38,083 nucleotides of DNA from positions 1 through 38,083 of the forward strand of contig CAMKMD010000041.1 in NCBI GenBank assembly GCA_946413815.1, read 5' to 3'. Under the pieces are notes generated by a model. That model worked only from the letters and a program-made list of their open reading frames with translations, was not told the origin of the DNA and did not search any database. Positions 31,587 to 38,083 of this stretch are shown in pieces; position 1 is the first letter of the stretch; each line of letters starts with the position of its first letter. This DNA is from an uncultured Ruminococcus sp. (GTDB lineage Bacteria; Bacillota; Clostridia; Oscillospirales; Ruminococcaceae). Both the position numbers and the translations under genes were made by a program.

Positions 31587-33503
31587 TCATGCCTTCCTGA
31601 GATACCGGGAGGTCTTTTTCTTTTTCTTCTGCTCGTACATTATCTCGTCAGCCTGAGTGATAAGACTGAAGAGCTCAACATCCGGCACAGCTTCCGTAAC
31701 GACGGTACCGATACTTGCAGAGATCTTATAAGGCTTTTCGATCAGGGAGTTTGTCCTTTGCAGAAGGCTTACAAATGCGGATTCAAGGGGCTCGATGTCA
31801 TTTTCGGAAGCATTGCTGCCGAAAATAATGAACTCATCACCGCCGAAGCGGGCGCAGATACGGTCGCCTCCTGAGCATTCCTTGATAATTTCAGCAAGCT
31901 TCTGCAATGCGAAATCGCCTTCCTTGTGGCCGTAGTTGTCATTTATCAGCTTCAGACCGTCCATGTCTATAAAGGATATCATTATCTTCTGCCTTGTCTC
32001 GGCCATATGCCTGTATATATCATTGGAGGCACGGACAAAACCGTTCCTGTTGTAGATATTGCACAGATGATCCATAACATAGAGCTTTTCAAGCTTTCTA
32101 TTGGAATCGTGAAGGTGCAGTATCTTCCTGATATTCTCAACGGAGTTGCTTATATTCATCATCATGGAATGACAAAGCAGGCTCTTCAGCGGGAAGTCGC
32201 TGTTTGTAATGATGTAGTAACCGAGGCATCTTTCGCGGAAGTGCAGTGGAAGATAGTAGCTCACGTTGCCGCCTGTGAGATCATGAACAGGAGTCATCTC
32301 ATCACAAGGGAAGCTTTCTACAGAGGTCACTTTGCCCTTGTCCCAGATAAGGGGAGCGCTCATATTTCTGGTGTAGCCGTGTATCTTGTACTCACTGGCG
32401 GCATCAGGATTCCAGTCTTCGTAGAATGCACCCTCCCATTCAGAGCAGAGGCAGATACAGCAGCGTTCGCAGCGCAGCTTTTCAATATATTTGCCGATGA
32501 CCTTCATGTCTTCTTCAGCGGTTTCAGCATCTGCAAGCTCCATAGTCAGCTCGTTCAGTGTTGTGATATCTGTCCGGCAGGTGTTTATAAGCTTGTAAGT
32601 CTTCCTCTTGTATTCTGATATATCCTCCTTTACACCGGAGCAGCAGCCGCAGCTCTCAGTGAAGACAGGCGCTGCATCGAGGACGGTGTTCCTGGGAGTT
32701 CCTTCAGGGAAAAGCACCGCCATGCAGGCTTTGTAGCCGGCCTCATAGAGAGGGCGTGAAACGGTGGTGATAGCAGGGAAGTGGTGGCTTGCGTGGTCGG
32801 TATTGTCAAAGCCCGTGAGGATAACATCCTGTGGTATATGGTAGCCTCTTTCTTCGAGTTCAGCAGCAGCACCGAGAGCCATGGCGTCATTGGCACAGAT
32901 GATAGCATCGGGGAACGGCTGTCCGTCCTCAAGGAGCTTTCTTACGCTGTCACGGCCTCCCGAAGACCTGAAATCGCTGAAATAGATCCTGCTTGCGTCG
33001 GGTATAAGCCCGTTTGCCTTCATGGTATCTACATAGGAATAATACCTGTCCATAGCCTCCGGATTTGCCTGAGGGCCTGAGATGAAGCAGATGTTCTTTG
33101 CACCGTGTACCTGTATGACATGATCCACGATGTCTTTCATAGCAGCTGTGTTGTCAATACTGATATTAAAGAATTCAGGATGATCGGCACGGTCGAGGAT
33201 AGATACCGGCAGTCCTGAAACGGAGGCACTGCGCATCAGGGTCTCGTTGTTTGCGGTATCGCTGATGGTGTTGGTCAGAAGGATGATGCCGTCGAACCGC
33301 TTGAAGTTTGCAAGATTGTAGATGTTGTATTCTCCTATATCGTAGGCCTTGTTTGATATTATCCCTCCGAAGGATGAGAAACAGGAGATATTAGCGTTAT
33401 TCTCACGTGCGCATCCTATAACGCCTTCAATAACGCCGTTCTGGTATTCTTCATCGATTCCTGCAGCAAAGAGAGCAATGTTTTTTACCGGTTTCCTTTC
33501 CAT
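31587..33503 (-). CDS. LacI-like ligand-binding domain fused to GGDEF (sugar-sensing diguanylate cyclase)
   Basis: A 638-residue protein without signal peptide or membrane helix. Residues about 8-300 are a periplasmic-binding-protein/LacI-type sensor (KNIALFAAGIDEEYQNGVIEG; IICANDAMALGAAAELEERGY; VILTGFDNTDHA) ending in ESCGCC. It lacks the N-terminal helix-turn-helix of a repressor. A helical and GAF-like middle (about 310-465, with several Cys) follows. The GGDEF domain is at about 475-630, with an intact signature (ARFGGDEF near 551-558) and no RxxD inhibition site at the usual place. Likely makes c-di-GMP in response to a sugar or similar ligand in the cytoplasm. Start ATG 33503 with AGGAGGTG. 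The Lys-rich end (KKKKKTSRYLRKA) is unusual. Confidence 0.9.
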   Translation of the reverse strand: MERKPVKNIALFAAGIDEEYQNGVIEGVIGCARENNANISCFSSFGGIISNKAYDIGEYNIYNLANFKRFDGIILLTNTISDTANNETLMRSASVSGLPVSILDRADHPEFFNISIDNTAAMKDIVDHVIQVHGAKNICFISGPQANPEAMDRYYSYVDTMKANGLIPDASRIYFSDFRSSGGRDSVRKLLEDGQPFPDAIICANDAMALGAAAELEERGYHIPQDVILTGFDNTDHASHHFPAITTVSRPLYEAGYKACMAVLFPEGTPRNTVLDAAPVFTESCGCCSGVKEDISEYKRKTYKLINTCRTDITTLNELTMELADAETAEEDMKVIGKYIEKLRCERCCICLCSEWEGAFYEDWNPDAASEYKIHGYTRNMSAPLIWDKGKVTSVESFPCDEMTPVHDLTGGNVSYYLPLHFRERCLGYYIITNSDFPLKSLLCHSMMMNISNSVENIRKILHLHDSNRKLEKLYVMDHLCNIYNRNGFVRASNDIYRHMAETRQKIMISFIDMDGLKLINDNYGHKEGDFALQKLAEIIKECSGGDRICARFGGDEFIIFGSNASENDIEPLESAFVSLLQRTNSLIEKPYKISASIGTVVTEAVPDVELFSLITQADEIMYEQKKKKKTSRYLRKA

Positions 33504-33574
33504 AAAATCACCTCCTGTGTGATGTAAGTTATCTCTGTCCGGTGTTTTGCGTAAAGCTGGATACACTCTTATAT

Positions 33575-33603
33575 ATTATAACATATACTGCATCAGTTGT
33601 TAA
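33575..33603 (-). promoter_or_regulatory. Promoter of the LacI-GGDEF gene
   Basis: On the minus strand TTAACA (33603-33598), 17 bases, TATAAT (33580-33575) with a TGT extension. Confidence 0.8.
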
Positions 33604-33643
33604 CGGTATTTTATGAATTTTCATCAGATTTTCAGAAAAGAAT

Positions 33644-34339
33644 TCATGTAAGACTTTCAAGTCTTGCCCTCAGTTTCCCGATTATCCGTTTCTCGAGCCT
33701 TGATATGTAGGACTGTGATATCCCTATCATATCAGCAGCCTCCTTCTGAGTTTTCTCCTTCCCGTTATTGAGACCGAAACGAAGTTCCATTATCTCCCTC
33801 TCACGCCCTTCAAGCTCTGAAACAGCGCTTCTGAGCAGTTCACGCTCTGCCTCAGTTTCGATTCCCTTGCTCACGATATCATCGTCAGTGCCCAGTATAT
33901 CGGAAAGCAGAAGCTCGTTTCCGTCATAGTCCACGTTCAGGGGCTCGTCTATGGAGAGTTCGCCGCGGTACTGTGATGCCTTCCTGAGAAACATCAGTAT
34001 CTCGTTCTCTATGCACCGTGATGCATAAGTAGCGAGCTTGATATTCTTTTCCGGGCTGAAAGTATTTACTGCCTTGATAAGGCCGATCGTTCCTATGGAA
34101 ACAAGATCCTCGATGCCTATCCCAGTGGTCTCGAACTTCTTTGCAATGTAGACAACGAGCCTCAGGTTATGCTCGATGAGCATATTACGTGCTGTCTTAT
34201 CCTCGCGTGCGTTTTTCAGACATATCTCCTCCTGCTCCCGCGCAAGGGGAGCAGGCAGAGTATCCGGCCCGTTGACATAGAATACCTCCCCGACCGCTAT
34301 GGTCCTTATCCTCTTGATTATCCTTGCTATGATCTCCAT
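33644..34339 (-). CDS. sigE: Sporulation sigma factor SigE
   Basis: A 231-residue sigma-70 family protein closely matching SigE. Shared stretches include [56 protein letters not shown] and the region 4 helix-turn-helix ([21 protein letters not shown]). An N-terminal pro-sequence precedes [13 protein letters not shown] and seems about seven residues shorter than in B. subtilis. It directs early mother-cell transcription after cleavage by SpoIIGA, whose gene ends 12 bases upstream. AAGGAGG lies before ATG 34339. Confidence 0.96.
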   Translation of the reverse strand: MEIIARIIKRIRTIAVGEVFYVNGPDTLPAPLAREQEEICLKNAREDKTARNMLIEHNLRLVVYIAKKFETTGIGIEDLVSIGTIGLIKAVNTFSPEKNIKLATYASRCIENEILMFLRKASQYRGELSIDEPLNVDYDGNELLLSDILGTDDDIVSKGIETEAERELLRSAVSELEGREREIMELRFGLNNGKEKTQKEAADMIGISQSYISRLEKRIIGKLRARLESLT

Positions 34340-34351
34340 ATTTATCCTCCT

Positions 34352-35173
34352 TCAGTATTTGATCAGCTCCGGGTGAAAAACGGCACGTCTGCCGCAGTTC
34401 CCGTAGCCTATAAGCGCTCCGGCGTGCTTTCTCTCACCGGTCTCACTGCTGATGATGATAAGCTCGTCCGGACGCATTATGGGTATAAGTCCGCTCTCGG
34501 AAACAGTGGAGCAGGGGAGCAGCCGCATCCCGACAGGTATACTATCCAAAGGCAGCTCCCTTCCTGTAAGTTCCCTGTATACCTCTTTCCCGCAGATAAC
34601 GACCGGAAGTCCGGTGAAGAAGTCCTTCATAAGGTTCCCTGTATCAGCAAGCCCCTCAAGCCGTACAACACTCCCTCCGCATCTTATAACGACCTCCCAT
34701 TCTCCCCGGGCAGTCCTGCCAAAGATCCTTCCGGCAGTACATACAAGGCCGTAGAGTACGGCAGTCACCGCAAGAAGAAGCAAAAGCGAGAAATCAACGT
34801 AGAAGAAACCGTTGCCTGTACATATATAATCAGGTCTCAGCCAGGACTCCGCAGCCTGCACAGCCCCTGCAAGTAGTACATTTGCAGTCAGAAAGGCAGC
34901 TGTGCTGACAGCGAGCCGTCTTCCGCCTGTCCTTCCGAAAGCCGCTCTCGTGACTGCAGCAGCTGAAAGTATACGTATCACGACCATAACAGGCACACCC
35001 AGAGGCGGCGCAAGTATAAGCAGAGAGAAAAGGCTGCCGAAGACAGAAGCACAGATACAGCGCCTTGTCCTCAGGGCAGAACGAGTAAGGCGTGCAGTTA
35101 TTCTCAGCAGAAAGAAGTTAACATAGATGTTAAGTACAATAAGTACATCAGCATATACAGTGACCGTCTCCAC
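34352..35173 (-). CDS. spoIIGA: Sigma-E processing peptidase SpoIIGA
   Basis: A 273-residue protein with about five membrane helices in the first 155 residues and a C-terminal aspartic-protease-like domain whose catalytic Asp is D177 in GLADTGNLMKD. It dimerises at the septal membrane and cleaves the pro-sequence of SigE. The start is GTG 35173, preceded by GGAGGTG at 7 bases. Order spoIIGA-sigE is that of the spoIIG operon. Its promoter (35197-35229) has the unusually long spacer known for spoIIG. Confidence 0.94.
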   Translation of the reverse strand: METVTVYADVLIVLNIYVNFFLLRITARLTRSALRTRRCICASVFGSLFSLLILAPPLGVPVMVVIRILSAAAVTRAAFGRTGGRRLAVSTAAFLTANVLLAGAVQAAESWLRPDYICTGNGFFYVDFSLLLLLAVTAVLYGLVCTAGRIFGRTARGEWEVVIRCGGSVVRLEGLADTGNLMKDFFTGLPVVICGKEVYRELTGRELPLDSIPVGMRLLPCSTVSESGLIPIMRPDELIIISSETGERKHAGALIGYGNCGRRAVFHPELIKY

Positions 35174-35196
35174 CCGTCACACCTCCCGTATGATTA

Positions 35197-35229
35197 ATTA
35201 TACTGCGGCTAAGGTGCAAAATATGTCAG
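35197..35229 (-). promoter_or_regulatory. spoIIG-type promoter with 21-base spacer
   Basis: On the minus strand CTGACA (35229-35224), 21 bases, TATAAT (35202-35197). The B. subtilis spoIIG promoter also has near-consensus hexamers at an overlong (22-base) spacing and needs Spo0A. Two Spo0A-box-like heptamers, TGTCGCT (35270-35264) and TGTCAAG (35263-35257), lie upstream, each matching five of seven bases of TGTCGAA. Confidence 0.6.
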
Positions 35230-35257
35230 TTCCTGCGGGAGTATACTGAGAATATAC

Positions 35258-35286
35258 TTGACAAGCGACAGAAGATGTGGTATTAT
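35258..35286 (+). promoter_or_regulatory. Promoter of the tyrosine T-box operon
   Basis: TTGACA (35258-35263), 17 bases, TATTAT (35281-35286). Its -35 region coincides with the Spo0A-box-like sites of the divergent spoIIG promoter. Confidence 0.7.
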
Positions 35287-35297
35287 AATTTTAATAA

Positions 35298-35553
35298 CTC
35301 ACATATGTGAGTGACCAAAGGCTGTGAACGATGTCAAATCCGGGATATGCCCGATCCAGAGAGCTTCCGCAAGGTGAAAGGAAGTGACGGTGCCCGGGGA
35401 TCTACCTTCGTGAGCCTCCCTGCTGAGCCGTAAGAGGTAGGCCGGGACGGGTATGCCCGTTACAGCGAATGAGATCCGGTTATTCCGGATGAACCGGGGT
35501 GGTACCACGATGATTCGTCCCCTGACTGTCTTAGAGACTGTCAGGGGCTTTTT
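35298..35553 (+). ncRNA. Tyrosine T-box leader
   Basis: The conserved T-box GGGGTGGTACCACG is at 35496-35509, followed by a terminator helix (35519-35531 with 35535-35547, one mismatch) and CTTTTTG. Stem I closes with GGCT (35320-35323)/AGCC (35413-35416) and AACGA (35327-35331)/TTCGT (35407-35411). TAC at 35403-35405 lies in the specifier loop. Uncharged tRNA-Tyr should allow read-through into the two small membrane-protein genes and tyrS. AGAGAG and the apical hairpin of stem I are also recognisable. Confidence 0.92.
35519..35553 (+). terminator. T-box regulated terminator
   Basis: A 13-base stem with one mismatch and TAG loop, followed by a T run. The T-box sequence just upstream can form the competing antiterminator. 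Confidence 0.9.
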
Positions 35554-35618
35554 GTTTTCAGGAGGGCAGTAACTTTGAAACGCATCCTTAAAACGGATTA
35601 TGAGGAAGGTGAGAAAAT

Positions 35619-35786
35619 ATGAAGAAGAGTCTGCCTTACTTTATAATGGCAGTGGTTTTTCTTATATTAGCTATAATATGGATGCTCCTTGGAAAAGTCT
35701 GGCTCAGCGTGATACAATTTGTCTGTGCCGGAACGGAGCTGGTGATTGCTCTCAGTATGAAGAACAAATTCGACAAAAAAGAATAA
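35619..35786 (+). CDS. Small two-helix membrane protein, 55 residues
   Basis: Opens MKKSLPYFIMAVVFLILAII and ends in a charged MKNKFDKKE. Two hydrophobic segments (about 7-24 and 29-46) fill nearly the whole protein. GGAAGGTGAG precedes ATG 35619. It is the first gene after the tyrosine T-box terminator; the next gene starts four bases after its stop. No family is recognised. Could be a partner of the following membrane protein. Confidence 0.72.
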   Translation: MKKSLPYFIMAVVFLILAIIWMLLGKVWLSVIQFVCAGTELVIALSMKNKFDKKE

Positions 35787-35790
35787 GGCT

Positions 35791-36663
35791 ATGAAAAACA
35801 GAAAAAGGGATATCATCTTTCTTTATATCTGTACCATTCCTGTTTCAGCACTGCTGATATTCATGCTTGTTATCATGGAAGAAAATCATGCCCTGCCTTT
35901 TGCGCTTATCCCGCAGCTTTTCATCACTGTCTGTATACTGATAATGTGCTTGCAGGAAAAGCATATCGACAAACAGAACGAGAAGCTGAAAAACATCCCT
36001 GAGCAGGAGATGCGCCAGCAGGTGCTTGAGAACTACGAACACAAGGGCTACCGCAGGATAAGTGCTGAGACTATGACTGATGATCTGAAAGGCATATTCC
36101 GCAGGCGACACGCCCCGCTCGTACTGTTTATCGGAGCCGTCAGCCTTGCCGTTACAGCTTTCATCATCTATCTGTTCGTATCCATGTCCGTATCTTCAGT
36201 CCTGCATGACTTCGGCCCTCTGCCGGTCGTGACCCTGATAATGACCGCATTCATTGCCCTTGCCTGTATTATCATCGGAACAGATCTCCTCATCGGCTTC
36301 CCCGTAACCACATTTGCTGAAAAGGAGAAGGAAAGGCTCAGTATGATAGACCGCTCCTATATGGGAGGAAGCATGATCTGCGGCTGGTTCAGCGGTATCA
36401 ATATCGGCATAGACTACTGTGTATACTATGACCTGAACAGCGTAAAATGCTTCAGAACAGAGGATATATGGCATATAAAGGTAAACAGGCGCATAACTAA
36501 GAAACGCGACAGATCCGGCTTTGATGTCAGGGATAAAAAGGATATATCTGTCGAGCTCTTCGTCAGGGGCATCAGAGACACGTTCCGTGTAAGCGTGAAC
36601 GGATTACAGCTCGAATACATCTGCGACGAATTAATGCGCCGCGGAGTTAAGATAATAAAATAA
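35791..36663 (+). CDS. Membrane protein of unknown function under tyrosine T-box control
   Basis: A 290-residue protein with four membrane helices in two pairs (about 8-28, 34-52, 110-132 and 143-170) separated by a charged helix (EKHIDKQNEKLKNIPEQEMRQQ). The ~110-residue C-terminal cytoplasmic domain is beta-rich (YYDLNSVKCFRTEDIWHIKVNRR to GLQLEYICDELMRRGV) and reminds me of PH-like domains in bacterial membrane proteins, not firmly. ATG 35791 has only a weak AAGG, so translation is likely coupled to the 55-residue gene. It precedes tyrS by 19 bases in the same transcript. Confidence 0.75.
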   Translation: MKNRKRDIIFLYICTIPVSALLIFMLVIMEENHALPFALIPQLFITVCILIMCLQEKHIDKQNEKLKNIPEQEMRQQVLENYEHKGYRRISAETMTDDLKGIFRRRHAPLVLFIGAVSLAVTAFIIYLFVSMSVSSVLHDFGPLPVVTLIMTAFIALACIIIGTDLLIGFPVTTFAEKEKERLSMIDRSYMGGSMICGWFSGINIGIDYCVYYDLNSVKCFRTEDIWHIKVNRRITKKRDRSGFDVRDKKDISVELFVRGIRDTFRVSVNGLQLEYICDELMRRGVKIIK

Positions 36664-36682
36664 TATAAAGGAGTAATAAATC

Positions 36683-37903
36683 ATGACTATTTTTGAAGAA
36701 CTCAAAAGAAGAGGTCTGCTCGCACAGCTGACCGACGAAAAGGAGATCGAGGAGCTTATCAATGCAGGAAAGGCTACATTCTACATTGGCTTCGATCCCA
36801 CAGCCGATTCCCTCCACGTTGGCCACTTCATGGCTCTCTGCCTTATGAAGCGTCTCCAGGAGGCAGGCAACAAGCCCATCGTACTCATCGGCGGCGGTAC
36901 AGCCATGATCGGAGATCCCTCCGGCAAGACAGATATGCGCAAGATGATGACCCCTGAGACCATCCAGCATAATGTTGACTGTTTCAAGAAGCAGATGAGC
37001 CGCTTCATCGACTTCTCTGAGGATAAGGCTATCATCGTAAATAACGCAGACTGGCTCATGGATCTCAACTACATCGGACTCCTCCGTGATGTAGGAGCAC
37101 ATTTCAGTGTTAACCGTATGCTCTCTCATGAGTGCTACAAGCAGAGAATGGAGAGGGGACTTACCTTCCTCGAATTCAACTACATGATCATGCAGAGCTA
37201 CGACTTCCTCGAGCTCTTCCAGAAGTACGGATGCAATATGCAGTTCGGCGGCGACGACCAGTGGGCTAATATGCTCGGCGGTACTGAGCTTATCAGAAGA
37301 AAGCTCGGCAAAGACGCATACGCTATGACTATCACTCTTCTCCTCAACTCCGAGGGCAAGAAGATGGGCAAGACTGAGAAGGGCGCTGTATGGCTCGATG
37401 CAGAGAAGACAACACCCTACGATTTCTTCCAGTACTGGAGAAACGTTGACGATGCCGATGTTATCAAGTGCCTGAAGATGCTGACATTTGTTCCTGTCGA
37501 AGAGATCGAGGAGATGGAAAAGCACATGGAGGGCGCACAGTTCAACGCTGCCAAGGAGCTCCTTGCTTACGAGCTCACAAAGCTGGTTCACGGTGAAGAG
37601 GAGGCTGAGAAGGCAAAGGCTGCTGCAAGAGCTATCTTCGGCGGCAGCGGTTCCAGCGAGGATATGCCTACTGCCGAGATCGATGCTTCCGAGCTTACAG
37701 ACGGCACAATGGGACTTCTCAATATCCTTGTAAAGTCCGGACTTGCTCCTTCTGTATCTGAGGCACGCCGGCTCGTTCAGCAGGGCGGTATCACTGTAAA
37801 CGACGAGAAGGTATCTGATCCCAAGGCAGTATTTGCACTGGACGGCGAGGGCATAATCGTGCGTAAGGGCAAGAAGGCTTTCAAGAAGGTAATTGCCAAG
37901 TAA
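36683..37903 (+). CDS. tyrS: Tyrosyl-tRNA synthetase
   Basis: A 406-residue class I synthetase. HIGH-type motif HVGH (45-48), tyrosine-pocket stretches [16 protein letters not shown] and [18 protein letters not shown]-type KMGKT (about 227-231), and an S4 RNA-binding domain at the C-terminus ([17 protein letters not shown]). Charges tRNA-Tyr in the cytoplasm. AAAGGAG precedes ATG 36683. Being controlled by a tyrosine T-box fits autogenous response to tyrosine supply. Third gene of its operon. Confidence 0.97.
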   Translation: MTIFEELKRRGLLAQLTDEKEIEELINAGKATFYIGFDPTADSLHVGHFMALCLMKRLQEAGNKPIVLIGGGTAMIGDPSGKTDMRKMMTPETIQHNVDCFKKQMSRFIDFSEDKAIIVNNADWLMDLNYIGLLRDVGAHFSVNRMLSHECYKQRMERGLTFLEFNYMIMQSYDFLELFQKYGCNMQFGGDDQWANMLGGTELIRRKLGKDAYAMTITLLLNSEGKKMGKTEKGAVWLDAEKTTPYDFFQYWRNVDDADVIKCLKMLTFVPVEEIEEMEKHMEGAQFNAAKELLAYELTKLVHGEEEAEKAKAAARAIFGGSGSSEDMPTAEIDASELTDGTMGLLNILVKSGLAPSVSEARRLVQQGGITVNDEKVSDPKAVFALDGEGIIVRKGKKAFKKVIAK

Positions 37904-37906
37904 AAT

Positions 37907-37932
37907 ACAGGGGCTGCTCCGGCAGTCCCTTC
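37907..37932 (+). terminator. Probable terminator of the tyrS operon
   Basis: A GGGGCTGC/GCAGTCCC hairpin with a three- to four-base loop, a few bases after the stop; the T run is weak. Confidence 0.5.
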
Positions 37933-37981
37933 AGCTTGTCAAAAAAGGTGGTTTCAGCGTTAAAACCAAACGTTTGGGATT

Positions 37982-38050
37982 CTAAAGGGCCTTCGGCCCT
38001 TTAGCGGAGTCCAGAGGCAGAGCCTCTGGTGGGGTGTGGGGCAAAGCCCC
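37982..38050. repeat. REP-like cluster of three hairpins
   Basis: Three back-to-back palindromes: 37982-37990 with 37996-38004 (CTAAAGGGC arms), 38011-38018 with 38022-38029 (CCAGAGGC arms), and 38038-38042 with 38046-38050 (GGGGC arms). It lies in the non-coding DNA after tyrS. From memory, similar GC-rich hairpin strings recur between genes in Ruminococcus genomes; only one copy is in this window. Confidence 0.6.
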
Positions 38051-38083
38051 GCATATAGCCGCAAAGCGCCCGGCAAGGGGTGA

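Noticed and set aside
35600..35794. 64-codon open frame after the T-box
   Set aside because: It is out of frame with the better supported 55-residue membrane protein at 35619-35786, which has a ribosome site and two clear hydrophobic helices.
36647..37591. Minus-strand open frame of 314 codons inside tyrS
   Set aside because: Shadow of tyrS, low-complexity composition, no start signal.

Overview
The window looks like chromosomal DNA of a cellulosome-forming Ruminococcus, in the neighbourhood of R. flavefaciens or R. champanellensis. The species is an inference. The main evidence is a GH48 cellulase with a C-terminal type I dockerin and a second large glycosidase (GH95 plus carbohydrate-binding-like modules) that also ends in a dockerin. 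Supporting evidence comes from the spoIIGA-sigE pair, a trimeric [FeFe] hydrogenase operon, Firmicutes-type T-box and TPP riboswitch leaders, and many near-perfect TTGACA-N17-TATAAT promoters.

Layout. Positions 1-2361 (minus strand): a truncated secreted protein with Thr/Pro/Glu repeats, a DUF4250 protein and a membrane protein. 2841-7014 (plus): hydCBA, an NAD(P)H/ferredoxin-linked hydrogenase. 7153-11988 (minus): a four-gene Gld-like ABC-2 transport operon (ATPase, permease, GldG-like, DUF4340). 12610-15243 (plus): GH48-dockerin behind a perfect consensus promoter. 15342-17521 (plus): a histidine phosphatase, a predicted ADP-ribosyltransferase and a coiled-coil protein. 17563-19516 (minus): a YgjP-type metallopeptidase and a GGDEF-PAS protein. 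19738-22915: a Nudix protein, a DUF1294 protein, a cation efflux transporter and an amidase-SH3 protein. 23156-26602: the GH95-dockerin enzyme. 26730-31546 (plus): a small anchored protein, a TIM-barrel/acyl-CoA synthetase fusion, a TPP riboswitch with thiT, and an anchored protein resembling bilin reductases. 31587-35173 (minus): a LacI-like-sensor GGDEF protein, sigE and spoIIGA. 35258-37903 (plus): a tyrosine T-box, two small unknown membrane proteins and tyrS. The last ~100 bases are a REP-like cluster of hairpins.

How it fits together. The two dockerin enzymes would be exported and docked on a scaffoldin to attack cellulose and fucosylated glycans. The hydrogenase disposes of electrons from sugar fermentation as H2. 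Two diguanylate-cyclase-type proteins, one with a sugar-binding-protein-like sensor, suggest c-di-GMP signalling tied to substrate. Most other genes are single-gene units with their own promoters and terminators.

The least explained items are the ADP-ribosyltransferase next to the phosphatase, the membrane-anchored bilin-reductase-like protein, the isomerase-like/AMP-ligase fusion, and the two membrane proteins under tyrosine T-box control. Several starts are placed downstream of the longest open frame because the ribosome binding site or promoter demands it.
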